Position numbers and translations under genes: made by a program
Assembly (NCBI RefSeq): GCF_001294205.1
Contig: NZ_LAQT01000007.1
Location: forward strand, 186,001-250,000
Origin: Amantichitinum ursilacus
GTDB taxonomy: Bacteria > Pseudomonadota > Gammaproteobacteria > Burkholderiales > Chitinibacteraceae
DNA length: 64,000 bases
Direction of reading: 5' to 3'
Notes under the pieces: model-generated
The model's database searches: none
Seen by the model: only the letters and a program-made list of their open reading frames with translations
What the model was told of the DNA's origin: nothing
Shown here: in pieces, positions 44,814 to 54,640 of the stretch
How the letters are laid out: each line of letters opens with the position of its first letter
Position numbering within the stretch: position 1 is the first letter of the stretch

Positions 44814-45219
44814 TACCAATGTGTTATGCGAGCAGCGTAAGGGCCCCTCTGCAGATCCAGGCGTTCAGCGCTTTGCCTTGCGCTGCGAGGAAGAAGGCGA
44901 TCAACCCCAGATCTCGGCCATCAGTCTGGGTGAAATCAGGTACGGCATCGAAAAACTGCGGCATCGCGGTGATCTGCCGCAGGCGGACGGATTGGAAAAC
45001 TGGTTTGCTGAGGTACTGTTTGAATATCAAAACCGCGTGTTGCCAGTCGATGCCGAGGTGGCGCAGTTATGGGGCCATTTGAGGGTGCCGCATCAGCAAG
45101 ATCCGGTGGATAAACTGATTGCTGCAACAGCGATTGCGCATGGCTTGACCATGGTTACACGCAATGTCCGCCATTTTCAGCAAGCTGGCCTTGATATCGT
45201 GAATCCGTTTTCGAATTAA
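44797..45219 (+). CDS. VapC/FitB-like PIN-domain toxin
   Basis: Predicted Mg2+-dependent ribonuclease of 140 aa. PIN acidic residues are visible in 'MAYLIDTNVL' (D), 'ISLGEIRYGI' (E) and 'DPVDKLIAATAIAHGLTMVT' (D), with the terminal 'TRNVRHFQQAGLDIVNPF' typical of VapC/FitB toxins. ATG 44797 begins at the PIN core and follows GGCAGAG; ATGs at 44773 and 44788 are alternatives. It overlaps the antitoxin gene. Confidence 0.85.
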   Translation: MAYLIDTNVLCEQRKGPSADPGVQRFALRCEEEGDQPQISAISLGEIRYGIEKLRHRGDLPQADGLENWFAEVLFEYQNRVLPVDAEVAQLWGHLRVPHQQDPVDKLIAATAIAHGLTMVTRNVRHFQQAGLDIVNPFSN

Positions 45220-45264
45220 CCCACTATGCGGATGGGCCACGCTCAAATGATGAACGTGCCCGAA

Positions 45265-45296
45265 ACAAAAACGCCCGACACAAAGTGCCGGGCGTC
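45265..45296 (-). terminator. Rho-independent terminator of the MFS/small-peptide operon
   Basis: On the minus strand GACGCCCGGCAC / GTGTCGGGCGT forms a stem with a short loop, followed by TTTTTG. It lies ~25 bases after the stop of the 34-aa gene. Confidence 0.82.
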
Positions 45297-45319
45297 TTGA
45301 TATGGCGGTCGCTCAGGGT

Positions 45320-45424
45320 TTAGCTGAACAGCGCCAGGGTCTTTTTGACGGTCTGGAACACGCCCCACACCAGCGGTGCGAGGACGGCGATCCAGAGGAT
45401 GATGCCTTTGACTTTGTCGTCCAT
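45320..45424 (-). CDS. 34-aa membrane peptide, MFS transporter small-subunit type
   Basis: Very short gene on the minus strand, ATG 45424 to TAA 45320. The product has a charged start (MDDKVK), one hydrophobic helix ('GIILWIAVLAPLVWGVFQTV') and a basic, hydrophobic end. It starts 5 bases after the OFA-type MFS stop, and its AGAGG ribosome site lies in the end of that gene. Such short peptides are known next to oxalate/formate-type antiporters as small subunits. The match here is from position and composition. Confidence 0.72.
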   Translation of the reverse strand: MDDKVKGIILWIAVLAPLVWGVFQTVKKTLALFS

Positions 45425-45429
45425 GTTGC

Positions 45430-46755
45430 TTAAGCCTCTTTGGTCAGGAAGCGCGCGTTCACCGGCTTCACGAGGGAGTTGCAGATAAAGCCAACAATCA
45501 GCAGGCCAGCCATCACGTACATGGTGGTGCTGTAGGCTTCGGCCTTGGCCACGCCGTGGGCGATCTGGTTTTCACGCATGTAGTTCACGATCACCGGGCC
45601 AGCGACACCGGCCACCGACCATGCGGTAAGCAGACGGCCGTGGATGGCGCCGACATAGCGCGTGCCAAACTTGTCCGACAGATAGGCCGGGATAGTGGCG
45701 AAGCCGCCGCCGTACATCGACAGGATGACGGCATACAGCGCAACAAACAGCGCAACGCTGCCGGTGCCTACGGTCGGCACCAGTGCGTACAGCACCGCGC
45801 CCAGCAGCAGGAACACCAGGTAAGTGCCTTTACGACCCAGCACGTCCGACACGCTCGACCAGAAGAAGCGGCCGCCCATGTTAAACAGGCTCAGCAAGCC
45901 CACGAAGCCCGCAGCCGCAGCCGGGGTGACGGAGCCTTTGAATACTTCCTGGATCATCAACGACGCCTGGCCCAGCACACCGATCCCTGCGGTCACGTTC
46001 AGGCACAGCACCGCCCACAGCAGCCAGAATTGCGGGGTCTTGTGTGCCACGTCCACGTGCACGTATTCGGTCGACGCCAGCTTGTCGGTGGAGACTTTTT
46101 CGACAAAGCCTTCCGGTTTCCAGCCCGCAGCCGGCAAACGCACGGTAAACGCACCCACCAGCATGTACAGCGTATAGATCACGCCCATCACGACGAAGGT
46201 TTCGGCGATACCCGGGGTATCGGTGCTCTTGAAATGGTCCATCAGCGACACGGCCAGCGGCGCGCCGATCATGGCGCCACCGCCAAAGCCCATGATGGCC
46301 ATGCCGGTTGCCATACCGCGACGATCCGGGAACCACTTGATCAGCGTCGACACCGGCGACACATAACCCAGGCCCAGGCCAATACCACCCAGCACGCCGT
46401 AGCCTGCATACAGCAGCCACAGTTGCTGCAGCTTGATGCCCAGCGCTGAAATCAGAAAGCCGCCGCCAAAGCACAGTGCGGAGGTAAACATCGTGGCGCG
46501 CGGGCCCACGCGTTCCAGCCACTTGCCGCCAAAGGCAGCCGACAGGCCCAGGAACACGATTGCCAGCGAGAAGATCCAGCCCAGGTCCGGAATACTCCAG
46601 CCAAAGGCTTTGTTCAGCGGCGCGTTAAACACCGAGAATGCATAGGCCTGGCCGATGCACAGATGGATTGCGAGTGCGGCCGGCGGAATCAACCAACGGT
46701 TGAAACCCGGTTTGGCAACGCTGTGTTGCTTATCGAGTAGCGATAACAGACTCAT
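45430..46755 (-). CDS. OFA-family MFS transporter (oxalate/formate antiporter type)
   Basis: Inner-membrane carrier of 441 aa with 12 predicted helices. 'FNRWLIPPAALAIHLCIGQA' then 'YAFSVFNAPLNKAFGWS' is typical of the OFA family, as are 'GYGVLGGIGLGLGYVSPVST' and 'RRGMATGMAIMGFGGGAMIG'. The substrate may be oxalate, formate, lactate or another small acid; no catabolic gene is adjacent. ATG 46755 has AGGGAAG upstream; the frame extends 28 codons further without family similarity. It is coupled to the 34-aa peptide gene downstream. Confidence 0.87.
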   Translation of the reverse strand: MSLLSLLDKQHSVAKPGFNRWLIPPAALAIHLCIGQAYAFSVFNAPLNKAFGWSIPDLGWIFSLAIVFLGLSAAFGGKWLERVGPRATMFTSALCFGGGFLISALGIKLQQLWLLYAGYGVLGGIGLGLGYVSPVSTLIKWFPDRRGMATGMAIMGFGGGAMIGAPLAVSLMDHFKSTDTPGIAETFVVMGVIYTLYMLVGAFTVRLPAAGWKPEGFVEKVSTDKLASTEYVHVDVAHKTPQFWLLWAVLCLNVTAGIGVLGQASLMIQEVFKGSVTPAAAAGFVGLLSLFNMGGRFFWSSVSDVLGRKGTYLVFLLLGAVLYALVPTVGTGSVALFVALYAVILSMYGGGFATIPAYLSDKFGTRYVGAIHGRLLTAWSVAGVAGPVIVNYMRENQIAHGVAKAEAYSTTMYVMAGLLIVGFICNSLVKPVNARFLTKEA

Positions 46756-47326
46756 GAGAGCTTCCCTGTTTATAGTGCGGCCGGTTAACGGCTCAGCGTT
46801 TGAGTACGGGCTCCCTCTGCGGGGACCGCGTATCACCATACAAAAAACGGTGCTCTGATTCCGGTCAAGGTTTCAGGCTGCGAGCATGATAATCCGCTTA
46901 TATTCGTTTTGGGATAGCTCTGACGTGCTTAAGCACAAACGGTGTGACTTACCCGCTCTGCGGAGCGCGCAGTGAGAATCGGCCTACGACGCCACGCCAC
47001 AGCGTAAGGCTTTGATCTGTCTGCAAGAAAACACGTAGACAGTGAAGACGTCAGGGTTAGAGTGCATCAGGTGGCGCAGACCACATTTCAGTGGGGTTAC
47101 AGCAAAGCTGTTGCGTGATTGCAAAGTTTGCAATAAATGCCGATGCGCTTGGCTAGCAAAACAAAAGCCGTGCCTCTGACCAAGCGACACGGCTTAAGAA
47201 TGCGAACTTATAGGGTGGGACTAGACCCACCATTTAAAGCCATCAACAAACGCCGACATCCGCGTCTCTCTTTGGCCACTTTATCGGGTGGGTCCAGACG
47301 GGGACGCCAAGTCGCACCTAATGCTT
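46756..47326. other. Non-coding region between the OFA transporter gene and galK
   Basis: About 570 bases with no supported gene. The first part must hold the transporter promoter. At 47164-47196 a stem AAGCCGTG / CACGGCTT with a long loop is visible. Two family-A palindromes follow. Confidence 0.45.
47210..47305. repeat. Family-A palindromic repeats near the galK 3' end
   Basis: Copy one (47210-47240) reads TAGGGTGGGACTAGACCC then ACC and a TTTAAAGCC tail. A second, degraded copy (47284-47305) reads CGGGTGGGTCCAGACGGG. They end ~20 bases before the galK stop. Confidence 0.7.
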
Positions 47327-48487
47327 TCAGACGCCCTGCATCACGCCAGCGCCAGCGCTGGGATGGCACACATACGTAATCGCCTTTTCACCAGCAGCAT
47401 TACGGTAATGCGCTTCAACCGCCGCCACAGCGGTATCGACCAGCGCGTGCGGCAGCAACGCCACCACGCAGCCGCCAAAGCCGCCCCCGGTCATGCGTAC
47501 GCCGCCCTGCTCGCCCACTGCGGCTTTCACGATTTCCACCAGTTGATCAATCAGCGGCACGGTAATCTCGAAATCGTCGCGCATGGAGTTATGCGATTGT
47601 TCCATCAGCACGGCCATGCGCTGGATATCACCCTTGGTCAGCGCCTGGGTGGCTTCCAGCACGCGGGCGTTCTCGGTGATGATGTGGCGCGCGCGGCGGA
47701 AAACCACCGGGTCCAGCTTGCTTTCTTCGGCCAGCAACTGGTTCAACGTCACGTCGCGCAGTTTGCCCACGTGGAAATGCGCGGCGGCCGCTTCGCATTG
47801 TTCGCGTCGGGTGTTGTATTCACTGCCCACCAGACCACGCTGGATACGCGAATTGATGATCAGCACCGACAGCGCTTCCGGCATGGCCACCGGCAGCGTT
47901 TCCAGGGTACGACAATCGATCAGCAGCGCGTGGCCAGTCTGGCCGCAAGCCGAAATCAGCTGGTCCATGATGCCGCAACGGGTGCCGACAAATTCGTTCT
48001 CGGCATGTTGCGCGTTCAGCGCATTGGCTTGCGCGGTCAGCACCAGACCACACGCAGTCTTCACCGCCTGGCCCACTGCCACCAGCAAGGACGCGGACGA
48101 GCTCAAACCCGTGCCTTGGGGGATGTTGCCGCTGATAACCATATCAAGGCCATCAAAGCTATGGCCCGCGCCCAGCAAATCCTTGATCGCGCCGCGCACA
48201 TAGGTCGACCACAGTTGCGCGGGGTGATGCACGATGGGTTCGTCGAGGCTGAAGGTATCTTCTTCGCCGGCATAGTCCGCCGCGATCACGCGCACCGTGC
48301 GATCGGCACGCGGGCTGCAGGCAATCGCGGTATGAAAATCGATCGCGCACGGCAGCACAAAGCCATCGTTGTAATCAGTGTGTTCGCCGATCAGGTTAAC
48401 GCGGCCGGGGGCCTGGATTACGTGGCGCGGCGCTTGGCCAAACACTTGGGAAAACTGGGCAATGACACGGGCTTGAGGTTCAGACAT
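47327..48487 (-). CDS. galK: Galactokinase
   Basis: Phosphorylates galactose to galactose 1-phosphate (Leloir pathway). The 386-aa GHMP kinase has the galactokinase signature '[19 protein letters not shown]', the ATP-binding '[20 protein letters not shown]', the catalytic-Asp block '[11 protein letters not shown]' and motif 3 '[16 protein letters not shown]'. It starts 16 bases after galT, so the two are cotranscribed. No galE or galM gene is in the window. Confidence 0.97.
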   Translation of the reverse strand: MSEPQARVIAQFSQVFGQAPRHVIQAPGRVNLIGEHTDYNDGFVLPCAIDFHTAIACSPRADRTVRVIAADYAGEEDTFSLDEPIVHHPAQLWSTYVRGAIKDLLGAGHSFDGLDMVISGNIPQGTGLSSSASLLVAVGQAVKTACGLVLTAQANALNAQHAENEFVGTRCGIMDQLISACGQTGHALLIDCRTLETLPVAMPEALSVLIINSRIQRGLVGSEYNTRREQCEAAAAHFHVGKLRDVTLNQLLAEESKLDPVVFRRARHIITENARVLEATQALTKGDIQRMAVLMEQSHNSMRDDFEITVPLIDQLVEIVKAAVGEQGGVRMTGGGFGGCVVALLPHALVDTAVAAVEAHYRNAAGEKAITYVCHPSAGAGVMQGV

Positions 48488-48503
48488 CGTTATTGCTCCG
48501 CCA

Positions 48504-49562
48504 TTAACTGGCTGCGGGTTCGTTCGCCGAAGCGAGATAGTGTTGAGTGGCGCTCACCTGGCGCAATTGCGCGGCGGCTTGTTCGGGTGTGATATCGCGT
48601 TGCGTTTCGGCCATCATTTCATAGCCGACCATAAATTTCTTCACCGAGGCCGAACGCAGCAACGGCGGATAAAAGTGCGCATGCAGTTGCCAGTGCGGCT
48701 GGTCTTCATCGGTATTCGTGGCGCGGCCGTGCCAGCCCATCGAATACGGAAACGAGCACTGGAACAGATTATCGTAGCGCGTCGTCAGCTGTTTGATGGC
48801 GACGGCCAGGTCGGCGCGTTGCGCGGCGCTTAGTTGGTCCAGATGCGATACATGCGCTTTGGGCAGCAACAGGGTTTCAAACGGCCACGCGGCCCAATAC
48901 GGCACCACGGCAATCCAGTGTTCGGTATCGACCACCACGCGTTCGGTATCGGCTTCGCGCTGGGCATAATCCACCAGCATCGGACGGCCGTGCTGCGCGT
49001 AATAGGCGCGCTGATGTTCGTCTTCAGCCTCGACTTCGGTCGGCAGAAAATTGCTGGCCCATAACTGCCCATGCGGATGTGGATTGGAACATCCCATCAC
49101 CGCGCCCTTGTTTTCAAATACTTGTACCCAGCGATATTTCTGGCCCAGCTCGGCCACTTGTTCCACCCACACATCCACCACGCGCTCAAGCGCATCCAGC
49201 GGCAGTTCCGGCAGGGTTTTGGCGTGGTCGGGCGAAAAACAAATCACGCGCGCTTCGCCCTGCGCCTGCGAGGCCTGGAATAGCGGGTCGTCGTTGGCAG
49301 GCGGCGCGGGCGTGTCTTGCAGCAGCGCGGCAAAGTCATTGGCAAACACAAAGGTGTGCGTATAAGCCGGGTTGACCGCGCCATTGGCACGCGTATTACC
49401 GGCGCATAAGTAGCAGGTGGCGTCATGAGATGGACGGATCGCGCGTTCTGGCGCGTCTTGCTGGCCTTGCCAGGGACGACGGGCGCGGTGCGGCGAAACC
49501 AGCACCCAACGTCCAACCAGGGGGTTGTAACGGCGGTGTGGGTGATCGGCGGGGTTGAACAT
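48504..49562 (-). CDS. galT: Galactose-1-phosphate uridylyltransferase
   Basis: Exchanges galactose 1-phosphate with UDP-glucose in the Leloir pathway. The 352-aa product starts '[20 protein letters not shown]' and has the active-site '[12 protein letters not shown]' (nucleophilic His of HPH), '[11 protein letters not shown]' for the metal site and '[20 protein letters not shown]' near the C-terminus. ATG 49562 has AGGAAA at 7 bases; a longer frame to 49667 has no family similarity. It is first in galTK. Confidence 0.96.
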   Translation of the reverse strand: MFNPADHPHRRYNPLVGRWVLVSPHRARRPWQGQQDAPERAIRPSHDATCYLCAGNTRANGAVNPAYTHTFVFANDFAALLQDTPAPPANDDPLFQASQAQGEARVICFSPDHAKTLPELPLDALERVVDVWVEQVAELGQKYRWVQVFENKGAVMGCSNPHPHGQLWASNFLPTEVEAEDEHQRAYYAQHGRPMLVDYAQREADTERVVVDTEHWIAVVPYWAAWPFETLLLPKAHVSHLDQLSAAQRADLAVAIKQLTTRYDNLFQCSFPYSMGWHGRATNTDEDQPHWQLHAHFYPPLLRSASVKKFMVGYEMMAETQRDITPEQAAAQLRQVSATQHYLASANEPAAS

Positions 49563-49731
49563 CCGGGGATTTCCTTTGCGGCGTGAGTGCTCAGTGTAAC
49601 CCGCGGCGAGCGGGTGCTGCTCATTATTACTAATAATTAGCGATAACTCCAGCACGCTGTGTATCAACCGCCCTACGCCGACTGCAGCGGGGGCTTACCT
49701 TGGCATGGACGCGCGCTGCCGCATATGGACA

Positions 49732-49768
49732 AAACGCGTGGGAATATGAATTCGCCACGCGTTTTGTG
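49732..49768 (-). terminator. Hairpin after zur, probable terminator
   Basis: Inverted repeat CAAAACGCGTGG / CCACGCGTTTTG around a 13-base loop lies 10 bases after the zur stop. The T run is short (TTTTG), so termination may be partial. The stem would also form on the plus strand. Confidence 0.6.
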
Positions 49769-49777
49769 ATGACCGGT

Positions 49778-50263
49778 TCAGGAATGATGCGGGTGCATAT
49801 GGCTGTGTTCGGCGGCGCAACTGCCACCTTGTTTCTGGCAGGCGCCGCACAGCGCTTTGACTTCCAGATGCGGTGGCGCTTCGCCAAAACCGTTATCCGC
49901 CAACAGCTTGCGAAAGAAATAGCCACTGTCTTCCGATCTGGCTTCCGCCACCTTGCCGCAGCACGGGCAGATTAAAAACAGTGTTTGCGCACCGTGGTCA
50001 TGCTGTTGGCAGGCCACATAGCCGTTAACTACATCCAGCCGATGCACCAAGCCTTCGGTTTCGAGGAATTCGAGCGCACGATAAATCGTGGGCGGCGTCA
50101 GCGAGGCAATCTCGGGCCGCAATTGCTCCAGCAAGTCATAGGCTTTGCAATAACCGGGCTGGTCCGCCACGCGCTGCAATACCTGACGCCGGATCGGCGT
50201 CAGCCGCGTGCCATGCTCGCGGCAACGTTCGGCGGCGTAATCAAGAAATTGCTCTGTATTCAT
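49778..50263 (-). CDS. zur: Fur-family zinc uptake regulator (Zur)
   Basis: Zinc-responsive repressor of 161 aa. The N-terminal winged helix ('RLTPIRRQVLQRVADQPGYC', 'TPPTIYRALEFLETEGLVHR') is followed by the dimer domain with 'QQHDHGAQTLFLICPCCGKV' and a second CxxC ('LCGACQKQ'), the structural zinc site. The His-rich tail 'EHSHMHPHHS' and the cysteine before the first HxH support Zur rather than Fur. No znuABC genes are in the window. Confidence 0.88.
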   Translation of the reverse strand: MNTEQFLDYAAERCREHGTRLTPIRRQVLQRVADQPGYCKAYDLLEQLRPEIASLTPPTIYRALEFLETEGLVHRLDVVNGYVACQQHDHGAQTLFLICPCCGKVAEARSEDSGYFFRKLLADNGFGEAPPHLEVKALCGACQKQGGSCAAEHSHMHPHHS

Positions 50264-50327
50264 GGTGGATTCCAGCGGGCGGTGCCGACGATTCTACAAG
50301 CCGCCGCCACCCCCGCATAGACGCCAC

Positions 50328-51797
50328 CTATCCTTGCACCAGATGGGCCAATGGTCGCTGCTTATAGATGGTGCGATAAAAATCCAGCCGATGCGCCAGC
50401 ACATCGGCGCGCGCGCTCTGCGGCAAATATTCGGCGCGTACCGGTGGCTTGCGACAAATCTCCGCCTCGTCGCCGCCGCTACACAACCAGCCCAATCGCG
50501 CCGCGCCCAGCGCCCCGCCCGATTCGCCGCCCTGATGCGTCACGATGCGCGTGTTCAGCACATCGGCAATCAGTTGCGCCCAGTACGGACTACGCGCGCC
50601 GCCGCCCATCAAGGACAGCGTATCGACTTGCGTGCCCGCCGCACTCAGCGCGTCCAGACCGTCTTTCAGCGCAAACGCCACGCCTTCGAGCACGGCATAA
50701 CCGAGCATGGCGCGGTCAGTCGCCAGCGTCATGCCATGGAAAACCCCTTGTGCATACGGGTCGTTATGTGGGGTGCGCTCGCCCGATAGATAAGGCAGAA
50801 ACACCGGCGACTGATCCAGCATGGTGGCGGACAGCGCGGCCACCTCGGGCAGCAGCGTCGCCTCATCGGTGCTGGTTAACTTGCATAGCCAACGCAAGCA
50901 ACTGGCCGCCGACAGCACCACACTCATCTGATGCCAGCGGCCGGGCAGCGCATGGCAAAACGCATGGACGGCGCTGGCCGGATTGGGCCGGAATTGATCG
51001 TTAACCACAAACATCACGCCCGATGTGCCCAGCGAAATAAAGCCATCGCCCGGCACCGTCGCGCCGATGCCGACCGCGCTGGCGGCATTGTCGCCGCCGC
51101 CCCCCGCCACCACCACATTGGGCGACAAGCCCCATTGCTGCGCCAACGCAGGCAACAAGGTGCCCGACACCGCATCGCCTTCCACCAGGCGCGGCATATG
51201 GCTGCGGTTAAGGCCGGTGGCGGCCAGCAGCTCATCCGACCAGTCGCGTTTGGCCACATCCAGCCACAAGGTGCCGGCGGCGTCGGACGGTTCGCTGGCT
51301 TTTTCACCCGTCAGTTGCAAACGCAGCCAGTCTTTGGGCAACAGCACCATGCGGATGGCTTTAAAGACATTGGGCTCGTGCTTTTGCAGCCACAGCAGCT
51401 TGGGCGCGGTAAAACCGGGCATCGCCAGATTGCCGGCAATGGCATGCAGATCAGGCGCGCGTTCGGTCAGCTCGGCGCATTCGTCCGCGCTGCGCATGTC
51501 ATTCCACAAAATCGCCGGGCGCAAGACGCGGTCCGAGGCATCCAGCACCACCGCGCCATGCATCTGGCCGCTTAAACCAATCGCGCGCACTTCGGCAAAT
51601 TGCGCAGGGTGGCCCGCACGCAATTGTTCGATGGCCTGTTGCGTGGCGCTCCACCACATCGCCGGGTCTTGTTCGGACCAGCGTGGGTGCGGCCGGCTGA
51701 CCGTTAACGCAGTGCCTGCGGTGGCCACCAGATGATTGCGGTTGTCGAGCAGCACAACCTTGACTTCAGACGTGCCCAGATCGATGCCCAGATACAT
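50328..51797 (-). CDS. xylB: Xylulokinase
   Basis: Phosphorylates D-xylulose to D-xylulose 5-phosphate for the pentose phosphate pathway. The 489-aa FGGY kinase starts 'MYLGIDLGTSEVKVVLLDNR'; 'AIGLSGQMHGAVVLD' and 'VVAGGGGDNAASAVGIG' are the xylulokinase signatures, and 'GGGARSPYWAQLIADVLN' is the second FGGY block. It is the last gene of the polyol operon, 21 bases after the dehydrogenase, and consumes the D-xylulose that enzyme makes. Confidence 0.95.
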   Translation of the reverse strand: MYLGIDLGTSEVKVVLLDNRNHLVATAGTALTVSRPHPRWSEQDPAMWWSATQQAIEQLRAGHPAQFAEVRAIGLSGQMHGAVVLDASDRVLRPAILWNDMRSADECAELTERAPDLHAIAGNLAMPGFTAPKLLWLQKHEPNVFKAIRMVLLPKDWLRLQLTGEKASEPSDAAGTLWLDVAKRDWSDELLAATGLNRSHMPRLVEGDAVSGTLLPALAQQWGLSPNVVVAGGGGDNAASAVGIGATVPGDGFISLGTSGVMFVVNDQFRPNPASAVHAFCHALPGRWHQMSVVLSAASCLRWLCKLTSTDEATLLPEVAALSATMLDQSPVFLPYLSGERTPHNDPYAQGVFHGMTLATDRAMLGYAVLEGVAFALKDGLDALSAAGTQVDTLSLMGGGARSPYWAQLIADVLNTRIVTHQGGESGGALGAARLGWLCSGGDEAEICRKPPVRAEYLPQSARADVLAHRLDFYRTIYKQRPLAHLVQG

Positions 51798-51818
51798 TGC
51801 GAGATGTCCTTGTGGTGT

Positions 51819-53198
51819 TTATGCCGCGGCCAGCCAGGCGTCGACTTTGCCCAGCGCTTCGCGCAGCACGTTTTCCAGTTCTGGCGTGCCCGCGCCCTTG
51901 CCCCATAGCATCGGATCGGCGGCAAAGCGTTTTACCGGATCGGCATCGGCCAGCATGGCGCGCGTGGCGGCTTCATCCAGAATGCCGTCCTGATACTGAT
52001 ACGGCAACTGGCCCGCTGCCCAGCGCTGCAGAAAGCGGAAGAACAAGGCTGGCAGCATCGCCGTGGCATGCGGCGTCTTACCGCGCGCAAAACACTCGTT
52101 GATGGTGGGCGCAATAAAGCCCGGCAACTTGCTGAAGCCATCGGCGGCCACGCGCTGGTTGCTGTCCTGAATATGCGGGTTGCTAAAGCGGTCGAGCACC
52201 ACATCGCGGTACTTGCCCAGGTCCAGCGGGCTGGGGCTCAGGCACGGGATCACGTCTTCGGTGACATAGTCATACGCCATTTGCCGGATCGCCGGCACCA
52301 CGGTGCCTTCATGAATATAGTTGAGTCCGGTCAGCGTGCCGGCCCAAGCGATGCAACTATGCGTGGCGTTGAGGATACGGATCTTGGCTTCCTCATACGG
52401 CAGGACGGACTCGACCATCTCGACGCCGACGTTTTCCAGCGCCGGGCGGCCCGCAATAAAGTGATCTTCAATCACCCACTGGATAAAGCTCTCGCCCATC
52501 ACGGCGGCTTCGTCTTTAACGCCGGTGCTGGCCAGCACGCGCTCGGCCACTGCGGGCACCGGGCGCGGGGTAATGCGGTCGACCATGCAATTGGGGCTGG
52601 CGGTGTGGGTGGCGGCCCAGTCACGCAATGGGGTTTCGCCACGCAATTCCAGAAACTGCAGCAAGCCATCGCGGAAACGCTCGCCGTTATGGCGCAAGTT
52701 ATCGCAGTTAAGTAGCGTCACGGCGCCGGCGTCATTGGCCTGGCGCGCTTTCAGAATGGCGGTGATCGCGCCGTAGATGGTGCGTTTGCTATCGCCTTTC
52801 AGATCCGCCGCCAGGTCCGGATTGGACTGGTCCAGCTTGAAATGATGGTCAAGGTAATACCCGGCTTCCGTCACGGTAAACGAGATGATGCGGGTCGACG
52901 CTTCCGCGCCCGCCGCCGTTAGCGCCGCCAGATCGGCATCCCAATCCACAATGCGGCTTACCGATTTGATGCGCTCGTATTCACGCACGCCCGCCGGGTC
53001 GACGGTTTCCAGCGTGTATTCGCCATTCTGGCGTTGCAGCGCTTGCAGCAGCGGCGTCATGTCGTCGCGGATATTGCCCAGCGCCAGCGTCCAGCTATGG
53101 TCGCCACTTTGCAGCAAACGATGCAGATACCAGGCCTGATGCGCGCGGTGAAAAGATCCGGCGCCGATATGCAGCCAGGTGGCTTGCGAGTGATTCAT
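51819..53198 (-). CDS. dalD: D-arabinitol 4-dehydrogenase (mannitol dehydrogenase family)
   Basis: Oxidises D-arabinitol to D-xylulose with NAD+. The 459-aa product matches the length and blocks of Klebsiella DalD, as I recall them: '[20 protein letters not shown]', '[14 protein letters not shown]', '[19 protein letters not shown]', '[20 protein letters not shown]' and '[12 protein letters not shown]'. Mannitol 2-dehydrogenases are longer (~490 aa) and normally pair with a fructokinase; here the next gene is a xylulokinase, supporting arabinitol. Activity on mannitol or other polyols remains possible. Confidence 0.88.
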   Translation of the reverse strand: MNHSQATWLHIGAGSFHRAHQAWYLHRLLQSGDHSWTLALGNIRDDMTPLLQALQRQNGEYTLETVDPAGVREYERIKSVSRIVDWDADLAALTAAGAEASTRIISFTVTEAGYYLDHHFKLDQSNPDLAADLKGDSKRTIYGAITAILKARQANDAGAVTLLNCDNLRHNGERFRDGLLQFLELRGETPLRDWAATHTASPNCMVDRITPRPVPAVAERVLASTGVKDEAAVMGESFIQWVIEDHFIAGRPALENVGVEMVESVLPYEEAKIRILNATHSCIAWAGTLTGLNYIHEGTVVPAIRQMAYDYVTEDVIPCLSPSPLDLGKYRDVVLDRFSNPHIQDSNQRVAADGFSKLPGFIAPTINECFARGKTPHATAMLPALFFRFLQRWAAGQLPYQYQDGILDEAATRAMLADADPVKRFAADPMLWGKGAGTPELENVLREALGKVDAWLAAA

Positions 53199-53333
53199 GC
53201 TGGTTCTCCTTGAGCGATGTTTGTGACGGCAAGCCGGGCCCCTGCCGACGTCGGGAAGACGTCAGCCTGGCCATCCGGCATACCGGTTACGAGTTAAAAA
53301 TGAAGCGGTCAGGTGGCTGCTGGGTTCAGCGTA

Positions 53334-54437
53334 TTACGCCGCCTGCAGCAGTTTGATCCGGCGCGCCGCCTGGCCATTGCCGTCAAACAGATGGCAACGC
53401 TCGGGGTCGGCGCTCAGTGCAATCTGCGCGCCATGCGCGTATTCCTGTTCTTCCGGCACGCGCAAGATCAGGCCTTCCGGCGCGGCGGGGCAGTCGGCGT
53501 AGACATAAGCAAAGTCGCCCAGCGATTCTTGTGCGGTGACGCGGGCCGAGAAAGCGCCGCCGCTGGTCACGTGCAGATGTTCGGGGCGCACGCCCAGCGT
53601 GACGGTGTCGCCCACTTTCAGCGTGGACGATTCCACCGCTGCAGCCTGCGACCCGCCCCCCACCAGGCTGACATGCACCAGGCCATCAGCAATGGCGCTG
53701 ATCTGGCCATCAAAGAAGTTCATCTTGGGCGAGCCAATAAAGCCCGCTACAAAGCGGTTGGCCGGATGGTGGTACAGCGTGTGCGGCGAGCCCACTTGTT
53801 CGATGCGGCCCGCCGACAGCACCACAATCTTGTCGGCCAGCGTCATGGCTTCCACTTGATCGTGCGTCACGTAGATCATCGTGGTCTTGAGCTGATCGTG
53901 CAGGCGGCTGAATTCCAGACGCATTTTGACGCGCAGCGCGGCGTCCAGGTTGGACAGCGGCTCGTCAAACAAAAACACCTTGGGCTCACGCGTAATGGCG
54001 CGGCCAATGGCCACCCGCTGGCGCTGGCCGCCCGACAAGGCGCGCGGTTTGCGGTCGAGCAAGTGGTCGATGTGCAGGATTTTGGCCGCCTTTTGCACAG
54101 CCACGTCGATTTCTTCTTTGGATTTGCCCGCCAGCTTCAGACCAAACGCCATGTTTGCGTACAGCGTCATATGCGGGTACAGCGCGTAGCTCTGGAACAC
54201 CATCGCAATGCCGCGTTTGGCCGCGGGCACTTCGTTCATACGCGCTTCGCCAATCTTGAGTTCACCCGCGGTGATTTCTTCAAGGCCCGCAATCATGCGC
54301 AGCAAGGTGGATTTGCCGCAGCCCGACGGGCCGACAAACACCACAAATTCGCCGTCTTCGATATCGAGGTTGATATCGCGCATGACTTCCACTTCGTCAT
54401 AGCGCTTTTGAATGTTACGCAGAGTCAGTCCAGCCAT
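53334..54437 (-). CDS. Polyol ABC transporter ATP-binding protein (MalK/UgpC type)
   Basis: Energises polyol import from the cytoplasmic face. The 367-aa product has Walker A 'GPSGCGKSTLLRMIAGL', signature 'LSGGQRQRVAIGRAI', Walker B 'VFLFDEPLSNLDA' and H-loop 'IYVTHDQVEAM', then a C-terminal OB/TOBE domain of ~120 residues as in MalK, SmoK and MtlK. It lies between the HAD and dehydrogenase genes of the operon. Confidence 0.93.
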   Translation of the reverse strand: MAGLTLRNIQKRYDEVEVMRDINLDIEDGEFVVFVGPSGCGKSTLLRMIAGLEEITAGELKIGEARMNEVPAAKRGIAMVFQSYALYPHMTLYANMAFGLKLAGKSKEEIDVAVQKAAKILHIDHLLDRKPRALSGGQRQRVAIGRAITREPKVFLFDEPLSNLDAALRVKMRLEFSRLHDQLKTTMIYVTHDQVEAMTLADKIVVLSAGRIEQVGSPHTLYHHPANRFVAGFIGSPKMNFFDGQISAIADGLVHVSLVGGGSQAAAVESSTLKVGDTVTLGVRPEHLHVTSGGAFSARVTAQESLGDFAYVYADCPAAPEGLILRVPEEQEYAHGAQIALSADPERCHLFDGNGQAARRIKLLQAA

Positions 54438-54640
54438 TGCTTTCTTCCTTGAGTGCCAGCGCGCACAGATCGCGCCGGATAACGGGGATAAAAAAGAACT
54501 GCGTTTTATCTCGTGTGCCTATCGATACATTGACCGCTAGCGGCCAGGCGCCACGCGCCGGCTTATCTAGCCATCAACCCTTCATTCCATACAGCGACCA
54601 AACCGGCGTTCAGATGGATTTAGTCGCCATGCCGGTCGCC

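Noticed and set aside
46984-47190. Small minus-strand open frame between the OFA transporter gene and galK
   Set aside because: No ribosome site and no recognisable protein features; the region also carries palindromic repeats.
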